Origin: Piezodorus guildinii
Lineage: Eukaryota > Arthropoda > Insecta > Hemiptera > Pentatomidae
Direction: 5' to 3'
Length of the DNA stretch: 64,000 nucleotides
Assembly (NCBI GenBank): GCA_023052935.1
Contig: CM041298.1
Location: forward strand, 114,098,977 to 114,162,976
The notes below the pieces were generated by a model. The model searched no databases and was not told the DNA's origin. It worked only from the letters and a program-made list of their open reading frames with translations. A program made the translations under genes and the position numbers. This document shows positions 32,723 to 43,240 of the stretch, piece after piece. Positions within the stretch are counted from its first letter, which is position 1. Each line of letters opens with the position of its first letter.

Positions 32723-34882
32723 CTACTGGCTCAACAGGCGCATGAGGCCGCCCTTGGCCTGCTCAACAGTCGCCAACCATCCTTCTCGATCTTCAGCTCC
32801 TCTCAGAGAGATCCCGAGCTGTCTAAGATCCTTCCCTACTCCATCCTTCCATCGACCCTTCGGCCTGCCACGCCGGCGCCGGCCATCCGGAACATTTCTG
32901 AACACTCTACTTGCAACCCTATCACAGTTCATCCTCATCACGTGCCCAATCCATTTTAACCTCTGTATCTTAATATGAGAGGAGATACTGATATCCTGGT
33001 AGAGCTGAAACAATTCCTTATTTTTCCTCCGCCGCCATTGACCATCCTCAAATACGGCTCCCAGGACTCTCCTTAGGATTACCCGTCCAAACCTATCAAG
33101 CAGGTCCACATTTTTGTTGTTGAGGATCCACGTTTCTCCACCGTACGTAACCACTGGTCTTACAAGGGTTTTGCATAGCATCAGCTTGGTGGAGCGGCTC
33201 AAAAGCTTGCTTCTAAATATCTTTGATAAGGAAAAATAGGCTCTATTACCAGCCGCTATACGCTTCCTTACCTCTTCTTCTTCCTTCAGGTCATCATTTA
33301 TAATAGAGCCTAGATATTGAAAACTTCTTACCAGTTCTATTTTATAGGGTCCCATTTCATAATGACTCTGCCTCTGGTCCATTCGTTTGCCTATTACCAT
33401 TATCTTTGTTTTCAGCTCGTTGACTTTTAGGCCGATCTTTCCTGCTTCCTTGTCCATTGCTTCAAAGGCCGCTCTTATGCTCGGCAGGGATCTACCAATA
33501 ATGACCACGTCATCTGCATATGCGAGAATTTGAGACATCTTCGTAAATATTGTCCCTTCCTGTTCTAATTCCGCCCTATTGATGATGACTTGCAGAGCTA
33601 TATTGAACAGAAGAGGAGCTATTGGATCTCCTTGTCTCAGACCACCTTCTACTTCAAACGGCTCCGATAGCCCACAACATTTAACTTGGCAAATTGTATT
33701 TGCCATTGTGCATTTTGCTAAACGAATTAGTTTACATGGTAGTCCCAGTTCATGCATGGCTACTACGAGCTTACTCCTAACTATGGTATCATAAGCGGCC
33801 TTAAAATCGACAAACAACATCCAGGTAGTCTGCTGAAACTTATTCATCTTCTCACAGATTTGCTTCAGGGAGAAGATTTGATCAATAGTGGACCTATTGG
33901 GCCGAAAACCACCCTGATAGTCGCCCAGTTTCTGTTCTACATATGGGAGAAGCCTGTTATAAAGGGTTATGGAGAAAATTTTATATGCCGCACTTAGCAA
34001 ACTAATCCCCCGATAGTTGCTGCATATTGTTGACTCGCCCTTCTTCTTGTACACGGGCACTACAAGAGCCTTATTCCATTCTTCAGGCAGACGTTCCTCT
34101 TCCCATATCTGCGCTACCAGTTCCTGCAGTTCCTTTGCAACTTCATTATGTCCCGCTTTTAACAACTCTGCGGGTAGTCCATCATTACCTGGGGCTTTAT
34201 TATTTTTGAGTTTATTAAGGATGTCTTCGATGTCCTCTACATCTGGTGGAATGGTTTCCAAGTCATCCTCATTTGTCCTCAATGGTAACTGTGGTTGATC
34301 TCCCTGGTTGATCTCCGAATCTCTTGGGTTCAGCAGGTTCCTGAAATACTGTCGCCACCTTTCCTGTACCTCTTCTTCCAGCATTAGCATTTTACCCTGG
34401 TCGTCCCTTATTAGGTTTCCTTTCCTAGTCGGTTCGCTTTTGATGTGATTCACCGATCTGTAGAATTTGCGTGATTCATTTTTTCTTTTTGCGTTTTCTA
34501 TGTCCTTGATTTGCTTCATTAGTGATTCCTTCTTTTTTCTCCTAGCCAATCCCTTCGCGTGTTTCCTGGCATCTTTGTACTGCTTGAAGCTCTGCCGTGT
34601 ATTTCTACTAATCCAGATTAGTCTTTTTTCATTCCTTATCTGGACAGCCTGCTCGCATTCTTCATCAAACCAACCGTTACGATGTCTTCTTTTCTTTACT
34701 CCACACACTTCTTTTGCAGACTGCGTTAAACCTGTCTTGATGCGTCTCCACCTACTTTCAATAGTTTCCGTACCTTCACTAACTGGTATGCTCATAACTG
34801 TCTCGTGGAACTTCTCGGTAAATCTATCACTCTCTTCTTCAGTCCCGAGGCGTTCTGTATTCCACTGCTCACTTCGGGGCAT
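32723..34882 (-). CDS. RTE-like reverse transcriptase (719-aa open frame)
   Basis: Copies the element RNA into DNA at a nicked target. N-terminal ~210 residues are charged linker (EQAVQIRNEKRLIWISRNTR, WRQYFRNLLNP). RT motifs follow in order: NKLKNNKAPGNDGLPAELLK (about 225-250), NYRGISLLSAAYKIF, GGFRPNRSTIDQIFSLKQI, motif A LFVDFKAAYDTI with the catalytic Asp near 359, GLRQGDPIAPLLFNIAL, motif C LAYADDVVII with YADD near 455-458, and FQYLGSIIND. The C-terminus has RLKWIGHVMRMNCDRVASRV and GRRRRGRPKGRWKDGVGKDL. All catalytic residues are intact, so this could make a full-length RT protein, but upstream the same frame is open past a TGA to the endonuclease, so the ATG at 34882 is an internal Met, not the native start. 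Confidence 0.88.
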   Translation of the reverse strand: MPRSEQWNTERLGTEEESDRFTEKFHETVMSIPVSEGTETIESRWRRIKTGLTQSAKEVCGVKKRRHRNGWFDEECEQAVQIRNEKRLIWISRNTRQSFKQYKDARKHAKGLARRKKKESLMKQIKDIENAKRKNESRKFYRSVNHIKSEPTRKGNLIRDDQGKMLMLEEEVQERWRQYFRNLLNPRDSEINQGDQPQLPLRTNEDDLETIPPDVEDIEDILNKLKNNKAPGNDGLPAELLKAGHNEVAKELQELVAQIWEEERLPEEWNKALVVPVYKKKGESTICSNYRGISLLSAAYKIFSITLYNRLLPYVEQKLGDYQGGFRPNRSTIDQIFSLKQICEKMNKFQQTTWMLFVDFKAAYDTIVRSKLVVAMHELGLPCKLIRLAKCTMANTICQVKCCGLSEPFEVEGGLRQGDPIAPLLFNIALQVIINRAELEQEGTIFTKMSQILAYADDVVIIGRSLPSIRAAFEAMDKEAGKIGLKVNELKTKIMVIGKRMDQRQSHYEMGPYKIELVRSFQYLGSIINDDLKEEEEVRKRIAAGNRAYFSLSKIFRSKLLSRSTKLMLCKTLVRPVVTYGGETWILNNKNVDLLDRFGRVILRRVLGAVFEDGQWRRRKNKELFQLYQDISISSHIKIQRLKWIGHVMRMNCDRVASRVFRNVPDGRRRRGRPKGRWKDGVGKDLRQLGISLRGAEDREGWLATVEQAKGGLMRLLSQ

Positions 34883-34969
34883 TGGTTTCTTTGTAGAGCA
34901 TTTTATTTTTTGGTGAATTTTTATGATTACTAAGTAGTGATCGGAGTTAACATCATATCCTCTATATGA

Positions 34970-35730
34970 TCATACATCATTTACACAGCTGAAATTTTTG
35001 GTGGAAACCAGTACGTGATCAATTTGGCTTGCAGAGGTACCATCTGGTGAGTGCCATGTTTCTTTGTGCACTTTTTTATGAGGGAACATAGTACTCATGA
35101 CTGCCATGGATTTCACGGTTGCAAAACTTACCATCCTTAGTCCATTGTCATTCGTCACTTGATGTAAGCTATGCGCTCCAATTGTTGGTCTCAGCTCTAT
35201 CTCCTTCCCGACTTGCGCATTGAAATCTCCTAGTACGATTTTCATATCATAGTTGGGACAGGTATTATAAGCAGCTTCTAATTGTTCATAGAAGGTATCT
35301 TTCACCTCCTCATCCTTCTCTTCGGTGGGTGCATGAACACAAATCAAACTAATGTTCCTGAAATGCCCTCTAATGCGTAGTTTGCAAAGCCTTTCGTTAA
35401 TTGGTTGGAAGTCAAGGATTGCAGATTTTATTCTGTTGGAGACCATAAACGCTACTCCAAACTCATGTCTGTTTTCTGACCCACTATATAGCATCGTAAA
35501 GTTCTTTCCCTTTATATCTCCTTTACCAGTCCATCTCATCTCTTGTACAGCCAAAACGTCTAAGCGACTCTTCTGGGCACATCAGCAAGTTCCTTAAAAG
35601 CTCCAGCTCGATATAGGGTCCGTACATTCCATGTGCCAATTTTATATGTCCGTTTCCGAGGTCCATGTCGTTTCCGTGAATCAATTCTACATCCGAGGCT
35701 TTGTTGAGTATTCGTAAACATGAACGACAT
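34970..35730 (-). pseudogene. RTE-1 endonuclease (EEP) domain, broken by frameshift and stop
   Basis: This is the APE-like nuclease that nicks the target. The N-terminal part, from ATG at 35730, has KIGTWNVRTLYRAGAFKELA (the conserved WN motif) and loses frame near 35576. The next frame gives LAVQEMRW (catalytic Glu), GVAFMV, ICVHAPTEE, LGDFNAQVG (Asp/Asn) and SQIDHVLVS (Asp/His). A TGA at 34970 interrupts DV*SYRGYDVNSDHYLV, whose SDH is the last catalytic motif and lies just downstream in frame with the RT. TGA where relatives would have Arg suggests a CGA-to-TGA transition. All catalytic motifs remain visible. Confidence 0.85.
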
Positions 35731-35775
35731 CAAATTCAAATTTCACTCGTGCGAATCAGGTGGGGGTCACTAGTC

Positions 35776-36135
35776 TCAATCTATAATGTATAATAGAAGA
35801 ACTAGTATTGATCCTTGCACTACTGCTGTTGACACTATTCGAATTAAATACATTTCAGAACCTAAGAGATTAGGGAAGAAGAAGAAGGAAAAATTTAAAA
35901 ATTAGATAGTACAGTATTGAATATGAAGCATCTAAAAATATCTCTATTTCATTTTGTTTTCTTCTAATTATCCAAAGTTGGGGTAGATTTCTTTTTCAAC
36001 ATGTTCTTTGGAAATTATTTTTGTCTGAACTCACAAATATTTTTTTCTCTAAAAACCGTCCAGAAGCAATGATAGCTAAGTTTCATTCTAAACAAAATTT
36101 AGAATTTAGCTAATTTAGCTAGACTTTAGCTAAAA
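35776..36135. other. spacer with local TTTAGCTAA repeats
   Basis: AT-rich; 36095-36140 has several TTAGCTAA-like repeats. No coding region. Confidence 0.4.
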
Positions 36136-36140
36136 TCTAA

Positions 36141-36382
36141 ACAGGTTTTGTAACGTCTCGGGCGTATATTTGTCTTAAATATGAAATTTCAGTTTCATAG
36201 GACTTACCGTTTCCGCCCGGGAGTAACCACACAAACACACCCACACACACAGACCTTTTTGCAGGACTTAGTTATTTGGACTCAGGGGACGCTAAAATGT
36301 GTATTTCCGTTGAAAAATGGAATTCGAAAGTTTTCACGATCGCAATACTTTCCCTTACTTCATATAGTAAGTGAAAGTAAAA
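36141..36382 (+). mobile_element. Helitron-like element, hairpin-end fragment
   Basis: Starts at GGTTTTGTAACGTCTCGGGC and ends at CATATAGTAAGTGAAAGTAA. Good match to the family's last ~240 bp, including a short (CA)n (36229-36251). Confidence 0.78.
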
Positions 36383-37069
36383 AAATGAAATAAAGTAAAG
36401 TCAGACAGTTATCAAATTAATATTTATTTAAAAAAATTAAACAGAAGTGTATTAATTCTTATTGCTTCAGGTATATTAAATTAAAAAAAAGTAACGTAAA
36501 ACAAAATTGTTTATTATTAACTGAAACTCAACACCGCACTGGTCCTCTATTTTACAGTAATTTCTTCTCAATCCTTCTAGCAATTGGATAGGTCTCTGCT
36601 AGCGGAGAAAATAAGACTAAATGGAAGGAGTATTACCGGAGACCTGGAAGTTCAATGGGGCCCAATCTTCTAGCCGAAATTCCTCCGGGGATACGCCCCC
36701 CTAGTCGCCCCTCCAATTTAGGAGGACCGAGACCGATTTGGACTGATTGCTGTTTACGATGAACCATGTTGAGAGCTGTGAAAACGTTCCTGTTTGTCCC
36801 GGAATCAATGATTGGAAGCAGGTAGATAATTACGTTTGCGTTTGGGTCCTCGTATGTTTAATTTAAGAAACTAATTAATAAACTATAACTGTTGTTAATA
36901 ATCGTAAAATCCCCCCAAAAAAAATCTTCAATCCCAGACCCACTCATCAGAACCCTTCTTAAAGTGAATAAGATGCAGCAGATGAGGAATCAGAAAGTTC
37001 AATCAAAAGCCTTTTTATGGGGCTTGAATTGAAAAAAAAAAATGTTAATAAAAAAAATTATAATGATAT
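36383..37069. other. unassigned spacer with GC-rich core
   Basis: 36540-36860 is noticeably more GC-rich (TCCTCCGGGGATACGCCCCC near 36680). It has no long frame and no second copy in the window, so it could be unique host DNA or a single repeat copy. Confidence 0.35.
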
Positions 37070-37800
37070 ATACTTTGAAAACGCTGCAAATTGTTACAAT
37101 GGTTTATTATTTTGAAATAACAATATTAGGGTATAACTGTTTATATAGGTATTAATTAAGTAATATGAAAAGCAATAATTCAAAGGATCATATCATATCA
37201 CTACCGCTGATTTCAAAACGCAATATCTCAGCTAGTTGTTAACCAATGTCAATGATTATTTTTTCATTTTGTCGACAATTTAATTCTCTATGAAATGAAA
37301 TCAATTTGGTATTTATCAATTAGGAGAAACAGATTTTTAAAAAGCTATATACATAATTTCCTCTAGTTATGAGCTTATTTATGTGTAAAATTTCAATTTT
37401 TTTCGTTTTTTTTTCTCTTTTATATAATTATTTGTGTTTTTTTGGTTAAAAAAACTCTGATAAATTTTTCTCTATCTTCAAAAATAACTGAGTCATTGAA
37501 TGAAATCACGTTTAATCAGCCGCCATTTTAAAACTAACCAGCTGATATCAACGTATAGGTGTTGGGACCATCGTTGCATGGAATAGTATTTTTGCGGGGA
37601 ATTTAAAAAAAAAAAATTGGTCCAGTAGTTTCGGGGAAATGCCACGGACGAAGGACGGCAGACAAACGGATCTTTTTTATCGATATTCGGATTCTACGTG
37701 TCTTGAAACGTAAGCTCTCAAATTTTGAGCGGGGTTAATTTTTTTTTTTGGTCGATTACAAAGTTTGATTATTGAAAATAGTAAACCAAAAAGTAGAATT
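37070..37800 (+). repeat. R3, longest copy
   Basis: Collinear with 28840-29350 but longer, with a middle part GGAAATGCCACGGACGAAGG then GGCAGACAAACGGATC, and ending GATTCTACGTGTCTTGAAAC, CTCAAATTTTGAGCGGGG. Non-coding. Class unknown. Confidence 0.65.
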
Positions 37801-37830
37801 CTCTAGAATTTTATGTTTGTTTATTTTTAA

Positions 37831-38610
37831 TTACACTTGATATGAAATATATAGTAAGGGAATGTATTGCGATCGTGAAAATTTTCGAATTCCAGTTTTC
37901 AACGGAAATTCACATTTTAGGGTCCCCTGAGTCCAAATAACCAAGTCCCGCAAAAAGGTCTGTGTTTGAGCTTAAGAGAAGAGCCACTTTATACCATGCA
38001 TTTTGCACCTTTTTTCGATTTTCTCGAAAACGGTTCCGACGATTTTGATTAAACTCGCAATATCGATGTAAAATTTAATGGGCTTTAATATCATGTAGGT
38101 TCATTCTGATTAAAATGGTCTGACAGAGCTTAAATGCCGATATTTTAAATTTTCTTTCTCTAAAGTACCTTTAATTTTGTTGATTCTATAAAAATAACTA
38201 TATTATCTTGTTACCACTGATTAAAAACAGCTAAATATGCAAGTTGGGCGAATTTGAAAAGCAAATAAAGTAGAAAACTGAAAACATATTTTTCAATGCA
38301 ATTTTTTGTTTTTGAACATAATATATACATGTATGATATACCGTTAGAAAGCCAAATATTTTAAAAATAATATTATCTTATACTCAAGCTTTTAAAAGTT
38401 AATAGGGAGTGATGAAAAGAAGATAAAACTAACTGATTATTTTAGATAATAATATAATACATTTTTTAATAAAACACATGTTTCTATATAAATTCAATTT
38501 AATTAATTCTTTAATAATTTCACGTATTTTTATCTCTAACTGTATTTGAAAATTCTTTCATTGATTTTAAAACTGGAGGTAAGTGAAAGTCGTGTGTTGC
38601 CCGCACCAGA
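37831..38610 (-). mobile_element. Helitron-like non-autonomous element
   Basis: Degraded hairpin end at left (TACACTTGATATG...GTAAGGGAATGTATTGCG), well-preserved TCTGGTGCGGGCAACACACG end at right. The (GT)n segment and the following ~90 bp are deleted (AAAAGGTCTGTGTTTGAG joins directly to AGAGCCACTTTATACC). Confidence 0.82.
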
Positions 38611-38875
38611 TTTTTTTTAATATAGTGATTACCTAAAAAAGCTAAAACATATTGAGTAGTTTTAGGTATCTATATTTCTACGAGTTAGCTGTTGTAAGTA
38701 CTACAGAATAAAATAAAGATCTAGCACTGAAAAATAAATTTATTCTTATGTATAATTAAAAGGGAGTTTTATGTACTACAGTTAATCTTAAAATCAACGA
38801 AGATTTATGTAAATCAACACAAATTGAAATATTTGTGATCAAGGCAGCGCAATATAGTTGTAGATTTTTTTAATC

Positions 38876-39012
38876 ATCCAACTCCACTTTATGTTACTGT
38901 GGCTAATCGGACGATGGTACAGCGGGAGTGATTAACTTGGCCTATTCAGGTTTAATTAGGACATGGATATTTAACGAGTATTTGAAATCACGGAGGCTCT
39001 GAACCATTTTTT
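38876..39012 (-). mobile_element. SINE-1, 3' half of a split copy
   Basis: CCAACTCCACTTTATGTTAC ... GAACCATTTTTTTA is the tail and part of the centre of SINE-1 in minus orientation. It stops inside the central block; the complementary head half is at 40838-40980 in the same orientation. Confidence 0.75.
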
Positions 39013-39150
39013 TATAATAGAATAGAATAGAAATAAACTTCTATTCTGGAACTTAGTCCCTTAAGAATAACATAAATGTTACAAATAAAGGTAGTACATC
39101 TAGCCAGAATAGATTAATTTTTATTATTTACATGGGTAAAAGAGGTAGAG

Positions 39151-39219
<69 letters not shown>

Positions 39220-39310
39220 CACACACATCAATGTACAAAAGAAAAGATAAAACATAAAGTAAAGTAAATAAAACAACTAATTTTGAACAAAAAACACTAT
39301 ATACAGATAT
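39013..39310 (-). mobile_element. CR1/L2-like LINE 3' UTR with (TA)n
   Basis: On the minus strand it ends with GGGACTAAGTTCCAGAATAG then a TTCTAT-type tail, equivalent to other family 3' ends. It contains a (TA)n run at about 39153-39213. No coding is left. A segment 39208-39302 recurs inverted at 40697-40793. Confidence 0.7.
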
Positions 39311-39649
39311 AAAAGAGTTCGTGCGGATCTTATTGGAACAAATCCACATTCAAATGGAGATAACTTTTCTTTATCTTTTTTAGATTATTTAGAAATTACT
39401 GTGCATATTATTATTATAATAGTGGCGATTATTCTGGCTATTGTAAGCGTTATTAATATTATATTTTCTTTACATAAGTAAAGGTCTTTTGATTGGAAGT
39501 CAAATATAATTATTATACTAAAAAGATATCTACCTCATCAGTAAATTGAAATATATAGGAATAATCATACTACAACTACAAAGTGTCAATATCATGTTGC
39601 TGCTTTAAATCCAAAATGATGATTTATTGAAAAGTGGAATTTAATGTGT
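39311..39649. other. AT-rich spacer
   Basis: No coding or repeat assignment. Confidence 0.4.
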
Positions 39650-39650
39650 C

Positions 39651-39722
<72 letters not shown>
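39650..39722. repeat. (TA)n microsatellite
   Basis: About 35 TA units immediately preceding the left arm of the large inverted repeat. Confidence 0.95.
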
Positions 39723-39727
<5 letters not shown>

Positions 39728-40119
39728 GGACTTGAATTATGATATCTTAAGTATTCTTTCCGTAAAGCATTTTAGATCTAGCAGAAAAAAAAAAAAAAAA
39801 ATCATTTCATGTTTTTTTTTGCATTGAAGAAAAAGGACTAAAACAACATGATGAAAAACTTTACAACCAATTGAAGGAGAAAAGATCAAAAATATTTTCT
39901 AGGCTTTTTTTTTCTTGAACATAACAATAGTAATAATGATGCAAAATCTTAATTGTACAATAGACAATAATATTTAATCCATTTACCATATTGCCATAAG
40001 GCCAAACTGAGCCGAGTGGTTAACGGCTTATAATGCAAAATATACTGTTAGAAAGCTAAATATTTCAAAAAAAAAATAAAAATTTACAAACAAAATTTTC
40101 TAATTTATTAATAGCAGAT
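39723..40119. repeat. large inverted repeat, left arm
   Basis: Reads GACAGGACTTGAATTATGAT ... TTTATTAATAGCAGAT and is nearly identical to the reverse complement of 41110-41505. It consists of Helitron-like sequence (TCAAAAATATTTT, TTCTTGAACATAA, AATATACTGTTAGAAAGCTA) interrupted by a ~95-110 bp insertion bounded by ATGCAAAAT repeats (about 39938 and 40036). The insertion includes TGAGCCGAGTGGTTAACGGC, reminiscent of a tRNA A-box. Confidence 0.88.
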
Positions 40120-40641
40120 GTGGTGTAGAATTTTCTAACCTTTATCCCGTTGAGGCCGGTGTTCCTCAAGGCAGCGTCTTGGGACCCGTCCTCTACATCC
40201 TTTACACTGCTGATATTCCTACACATCCTGATACCTTTCTGGCAACTTTTGCAGACGATACCGCCATCCTATCATCCAGTTCCAATCCTGAAACAGCATC
40301 CTTAAACCTTCAGAGACACCTTTTCCTTATCGAACACTGGTGTAATAACTGGCGTGTAAAGGTAAACGAAGCCAAATGTAAACACATAACCTTTACTCTT
40401 AGACGAAAATCCTGTCCGCCAGTTTATTTCAACTCATTACCAATTCCTCTCTCAGATACAGTCCGGTATATTGGCTTACTGTTAGACAAAAGATTGACTT
40501 GGAACCCACATACAAGACTTAAAAGACAAGAACTCAACCGACGATTCGGACAGTTATACCGACTACTCAACAGAAAATCTGAACTTACAGTTGACAACAA
40601 ATTATTAATCTACAAGACAATACTGAAGCCCATCTGGACCT

Positions 40642-40647
<6 letters not shown>
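40120..40647 (+). pseudogene. jockey-B LINE, RT palm/thumb fragment
   Basis: Reads EAGVPQGSVLGPVLYILYTA, DIPTHPDTFLATFADDTAIL (motif C FADD), KVNEAKCKHITFTLRRKSCP, TVRYIGLLLDKRLTWNPHTR and LTVDNKLLIYKTILKPIWTYG, where it runs into (TA)n. This stretch is uninterrupted and very similar to 44490-44985. It lacks both ends and lies in the loop of the large inverted repeat. Confidence 0.88.
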
Positions 40648-40701
<54 letters not shown>

Positions 40702-40837
40702 TTTTTTGTTCCAAATTAGTTCTTTTTACTTTTTATTTATTGTAGTTATTTACTTTACTTTATGTTTTATCTTTTCTTTTGTGCATTGATGTATTTATAT
40801 ATATAAAGAAAGTTATTCAGTCCTTATAATGATTCTT
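40648..40837. repeat. (TA)n and LINE-UTR-like segment
   Basis: (TA)n at 40648-40698, then GTGTTTTTTGTTCCAAATTA ... TTGTGCATTGATG, which is an inverted near-copy of 39208-39302. Confidence 0.75.
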
Positions 40838-40980
40838 ATGTCATTTCCGAAGGACAGCATAACGAAGAATTTTTCACTCCCGTTAAAAAATCCTAGGAAT
40901 CCCTCCAAGGTTTGAACCCGCGCCCTTGGGTATAGAATTCTGTTATTCTAACCACTACACCATAGGTGATCCCCTCAAGC
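40838..40980 (-). mobile_element. SINE-1, tRNA-head half of a split copy
   Basis: On the minus strand: GGGGATCACCTATGGTGTAG, TGGTTAGAATAACAG (box A) and GCGCGGGTTCAAACC (box B), then AGGATTTTTTAACGGGAGTG up to GCTGTCCTTCGGAAATG. The clearest tRNA-like head of the family. It lacks the tail, found at 38876-39012. Confidence 0.8.
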
Positions 40981-41109
40981 AATGTAACTACCATATCAGA
41001 AGTGGAAAAAAAATGCCGATGTATCATTTCATTGTTCATTAAAGCAAAACTATTCGTATAGACTGCATTTATATATAAAATAATCTGCTATATATAAGAT
41101 AAAACTTTT

Positions 41110-41505
41110 ATCTGCTTATTAATAAATTAGAAAACTTTGTTTGTAAATTTTTATTTTTTTTCTGAAATAGTTAGCTTTCTAACAGTATATTTTGCATTAT
41201 AAGCCGTTAACCACTCGGCTCAGTTTGGCCTTATGGCAATATGGTAAATGGATTAAATATTATCGTCTATTGTACAATTAAGATTTTGCATCATTATTAC
41301 TATTGTTATGTTCAAGAAAAAAAAAGCCTAGAAAATATTTTTGATCTTTTCTCCTTCAGTTGGTTGTAAAGTTTTACATCATGTTTTTTTAGTCCTTTTT
41401 CTTCAATGCAAAAAAACATGAAATGATTTTTTTTTTTTTTCTGCTAGATCTAAAATGCTTTACGGGAAGAATACTTAAGATATTATAATTCAAGTCCTGT
41501 CAGAC
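41110..41505. repeat. large inverted repeat, right arm
   Basis: ATCTGCTTATTAATAAATTA ... AATTCAAGTCCTGTC, the inverted partner of 39723-40119. Unlike the left arm, Helitron-like sequence continues past its outer edge, so this arm appears to be the original. Confidence 0.88.
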
Positions 41506-41790
41506 TATTTCAATCAGAATTAAACCTACATGATGATATTAAAGCCCATTATACAATTGTAGATGTATATTGCAAATCCAATCAAAATCGTTTTAGCTAT
41601 TATCAAGAAAATTATAGAAAGGTACCAAATGCATAGTATAAAGTGACGATTATTGTGAAGAAGTTGCTGTAATATCTCAGACATATACTTTTAAAATTTC
41701 AGTTTTGAATAACTCTACGTTTTTGAGTTAGACTTAACAGACATAGGGGCTCAAATGACCCTAAAATGTATACAATTGGAATTGATTGAA
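41110..41790 (+). mobile_element. Helitron-like element, divergent and partial
   Basis: Contains TTAGCTTTCTAACAGTATAT, the AGTCCTGTCAGACTATTTCA block, AAAGCCCATTATACAATTG, GCTGTAATATCTCAGACATA and ends near CAATTGGAATTGATTG without a proper hairpin. The 5' terminus is replaced. Confidence 0.65.
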
Positions 41791-42274
41791 ATCCATATAT
41801 AGGAAATTGAAATGTGTAAGAGTTAATCATTTAAATTAATTAAATAATTTTACCTGACAACGATCTATAACAAAAAAACGTAAGATTATATTTAAAACAT
41901 AATATAGAGAATAGAGAGCGAGAGGATAATTTAGTAACAAAAGCTGTTAGCGACAGAGGACAAGGCCGCGTAAAACCCTCTCCGCTCTTTTGGAAAATTA
42001 ATTTTAATGAAGATATTTTCATGTAACGTAAGTTTTTTTTCTTTTGTCCGCGCTTTAGTAAATATTTTCGAGAAAAAAAAACCACGACTTAAGCAGCCCA
42101 AAGCTTATGCATAGATTTATTAAAATTAATCTATTAACAACTTGATAAGTATTTAAAAGTACATTGAAATTTTTTTTTATTTAATGGATGGAAATTATCA
42201 TATAGTTTTTCTTTTTTCATATCAAGAAATCTACATCTTTAATTTCTAATCCATAGATACATTTAAATATAGAT
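41791..42274. other. AT-rich spacer
   Basis: No coding or repeat assignment. Confidence 0.4.
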
Positions 42275-43145
42275 TACTTTCACTTACTTTATATAGTAAG
42301 GGATAGTATTGCGATCGTGAACATTTTCGAGTTCCAGTTTTCAACGGAAATAGACATTTTAGGGTCCCCTGAGTCCAAATAACCAAGTCCCGCAAAAAGG
42401 TCTGTGTGTGTGGTAATTCCCGGGCGGAAACGGTAAGTCTTATGAAACTGAAATTTCATTTTTAAGACAAATATACGCCCGAGACGTTACAAAACCTTTT
42501 TCATCAAAATGATTTTACCAGAAGAGCCACTTTATACCAAGCATTTTGCACCTTTTTTCGATTTTCTCGAAAACGGTTTCGACGATTTTGATTAAACTCA
42601 CTATATCGATGTAAAATTTAATGGACTTTAATATCATGTAGATTTCATATTGATTGAAACAGTCTGACATGGCTTAAACGCCGATAGTTTATATTTTCTT
42701 TCCCTAAAGTGCCTTTAATTTTGGTTGATTCTATAAAAATATCTTTATTATCATGTTACCACTGATGAAAAACAGGTAAATATATAAATTGAATGAATTC
42801 GATACCCAATTAAAAGAAAAAAAAATGATAAAATACTTTTTTAATGCATTTTTTTGTTTTTTAACATAAGAACAGTAATATACATGTATAATATACCGTT
42901 GGAAAGCTAAATATTTTAGAAAAAGTATTATCTCATAAACAAGCTCTTAAAAGTTAATCGAGAGTGATGAAAACACGATTAAACTAATATGATAGATTTT
43001 TTAATAAAACACATGTTTATAAAGAAATTCAATTTAATTAATTCTGTAATAGATTCACGGATTTTTATCTCCAACTGTATTTAAAAATTCTTTCATTGAT
43101 TTTAAAAATGACGGTAAGTGAAAGTCGTGTGTTGCCCGCACCAGA
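42275..43145 (-). mobile_element. Helitron-like non-autonomous element, full copy
   Basis: Left hairpin end TACTTTCACTTACTTTATAT with AGTAAGGGATAGTATTGCG; right end is TCTGGTGCGGGCAACACACG in reverse. The flank just outside the hairpin (AGAT) differs from the A-rich flank of other copies, which helps place the element's 3' edge at GTAA. Confidence 0.85.
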
Positions 43146-43240
43146 TTTTTTTTAATTATTTAGCATACAAAAATAAACGATTGTGATATTATAATTACAC
43201 CCACCCAAGAAAAAAAAAAAAAATTATTATCATCACCTAA

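Larger units (their letters stand above)
32703..35775 (-). mobile_element. RTE-1 LINE, almost complete
   Basis: One long coding region of about 1000 codons (first ATG at 35730) encoding an apurinic-type endonuclease followed by reverse transcriptase, with practically no 3' UTR: the stop codon at 32723 runs into a GAA-type repeat (32703-32724). EEP plus RT in one frame, about 3.1 kb and a short tandem tail are the layout of RTE-type LINEs. Only two lesions are visible, a 1-nt frameshift near 35576 and an in-frame TGA at 34970-34972. No clear TSD found; the 5' edge is approximate. Confidence 0.8.

Noticed and set aside
33579..34916. Several plus-strand ORFs of 60-149 aa
   Set aside because: Antisense shadows of the RTE-1 reverse transcriptase, which has clear motifs on the minus strand.
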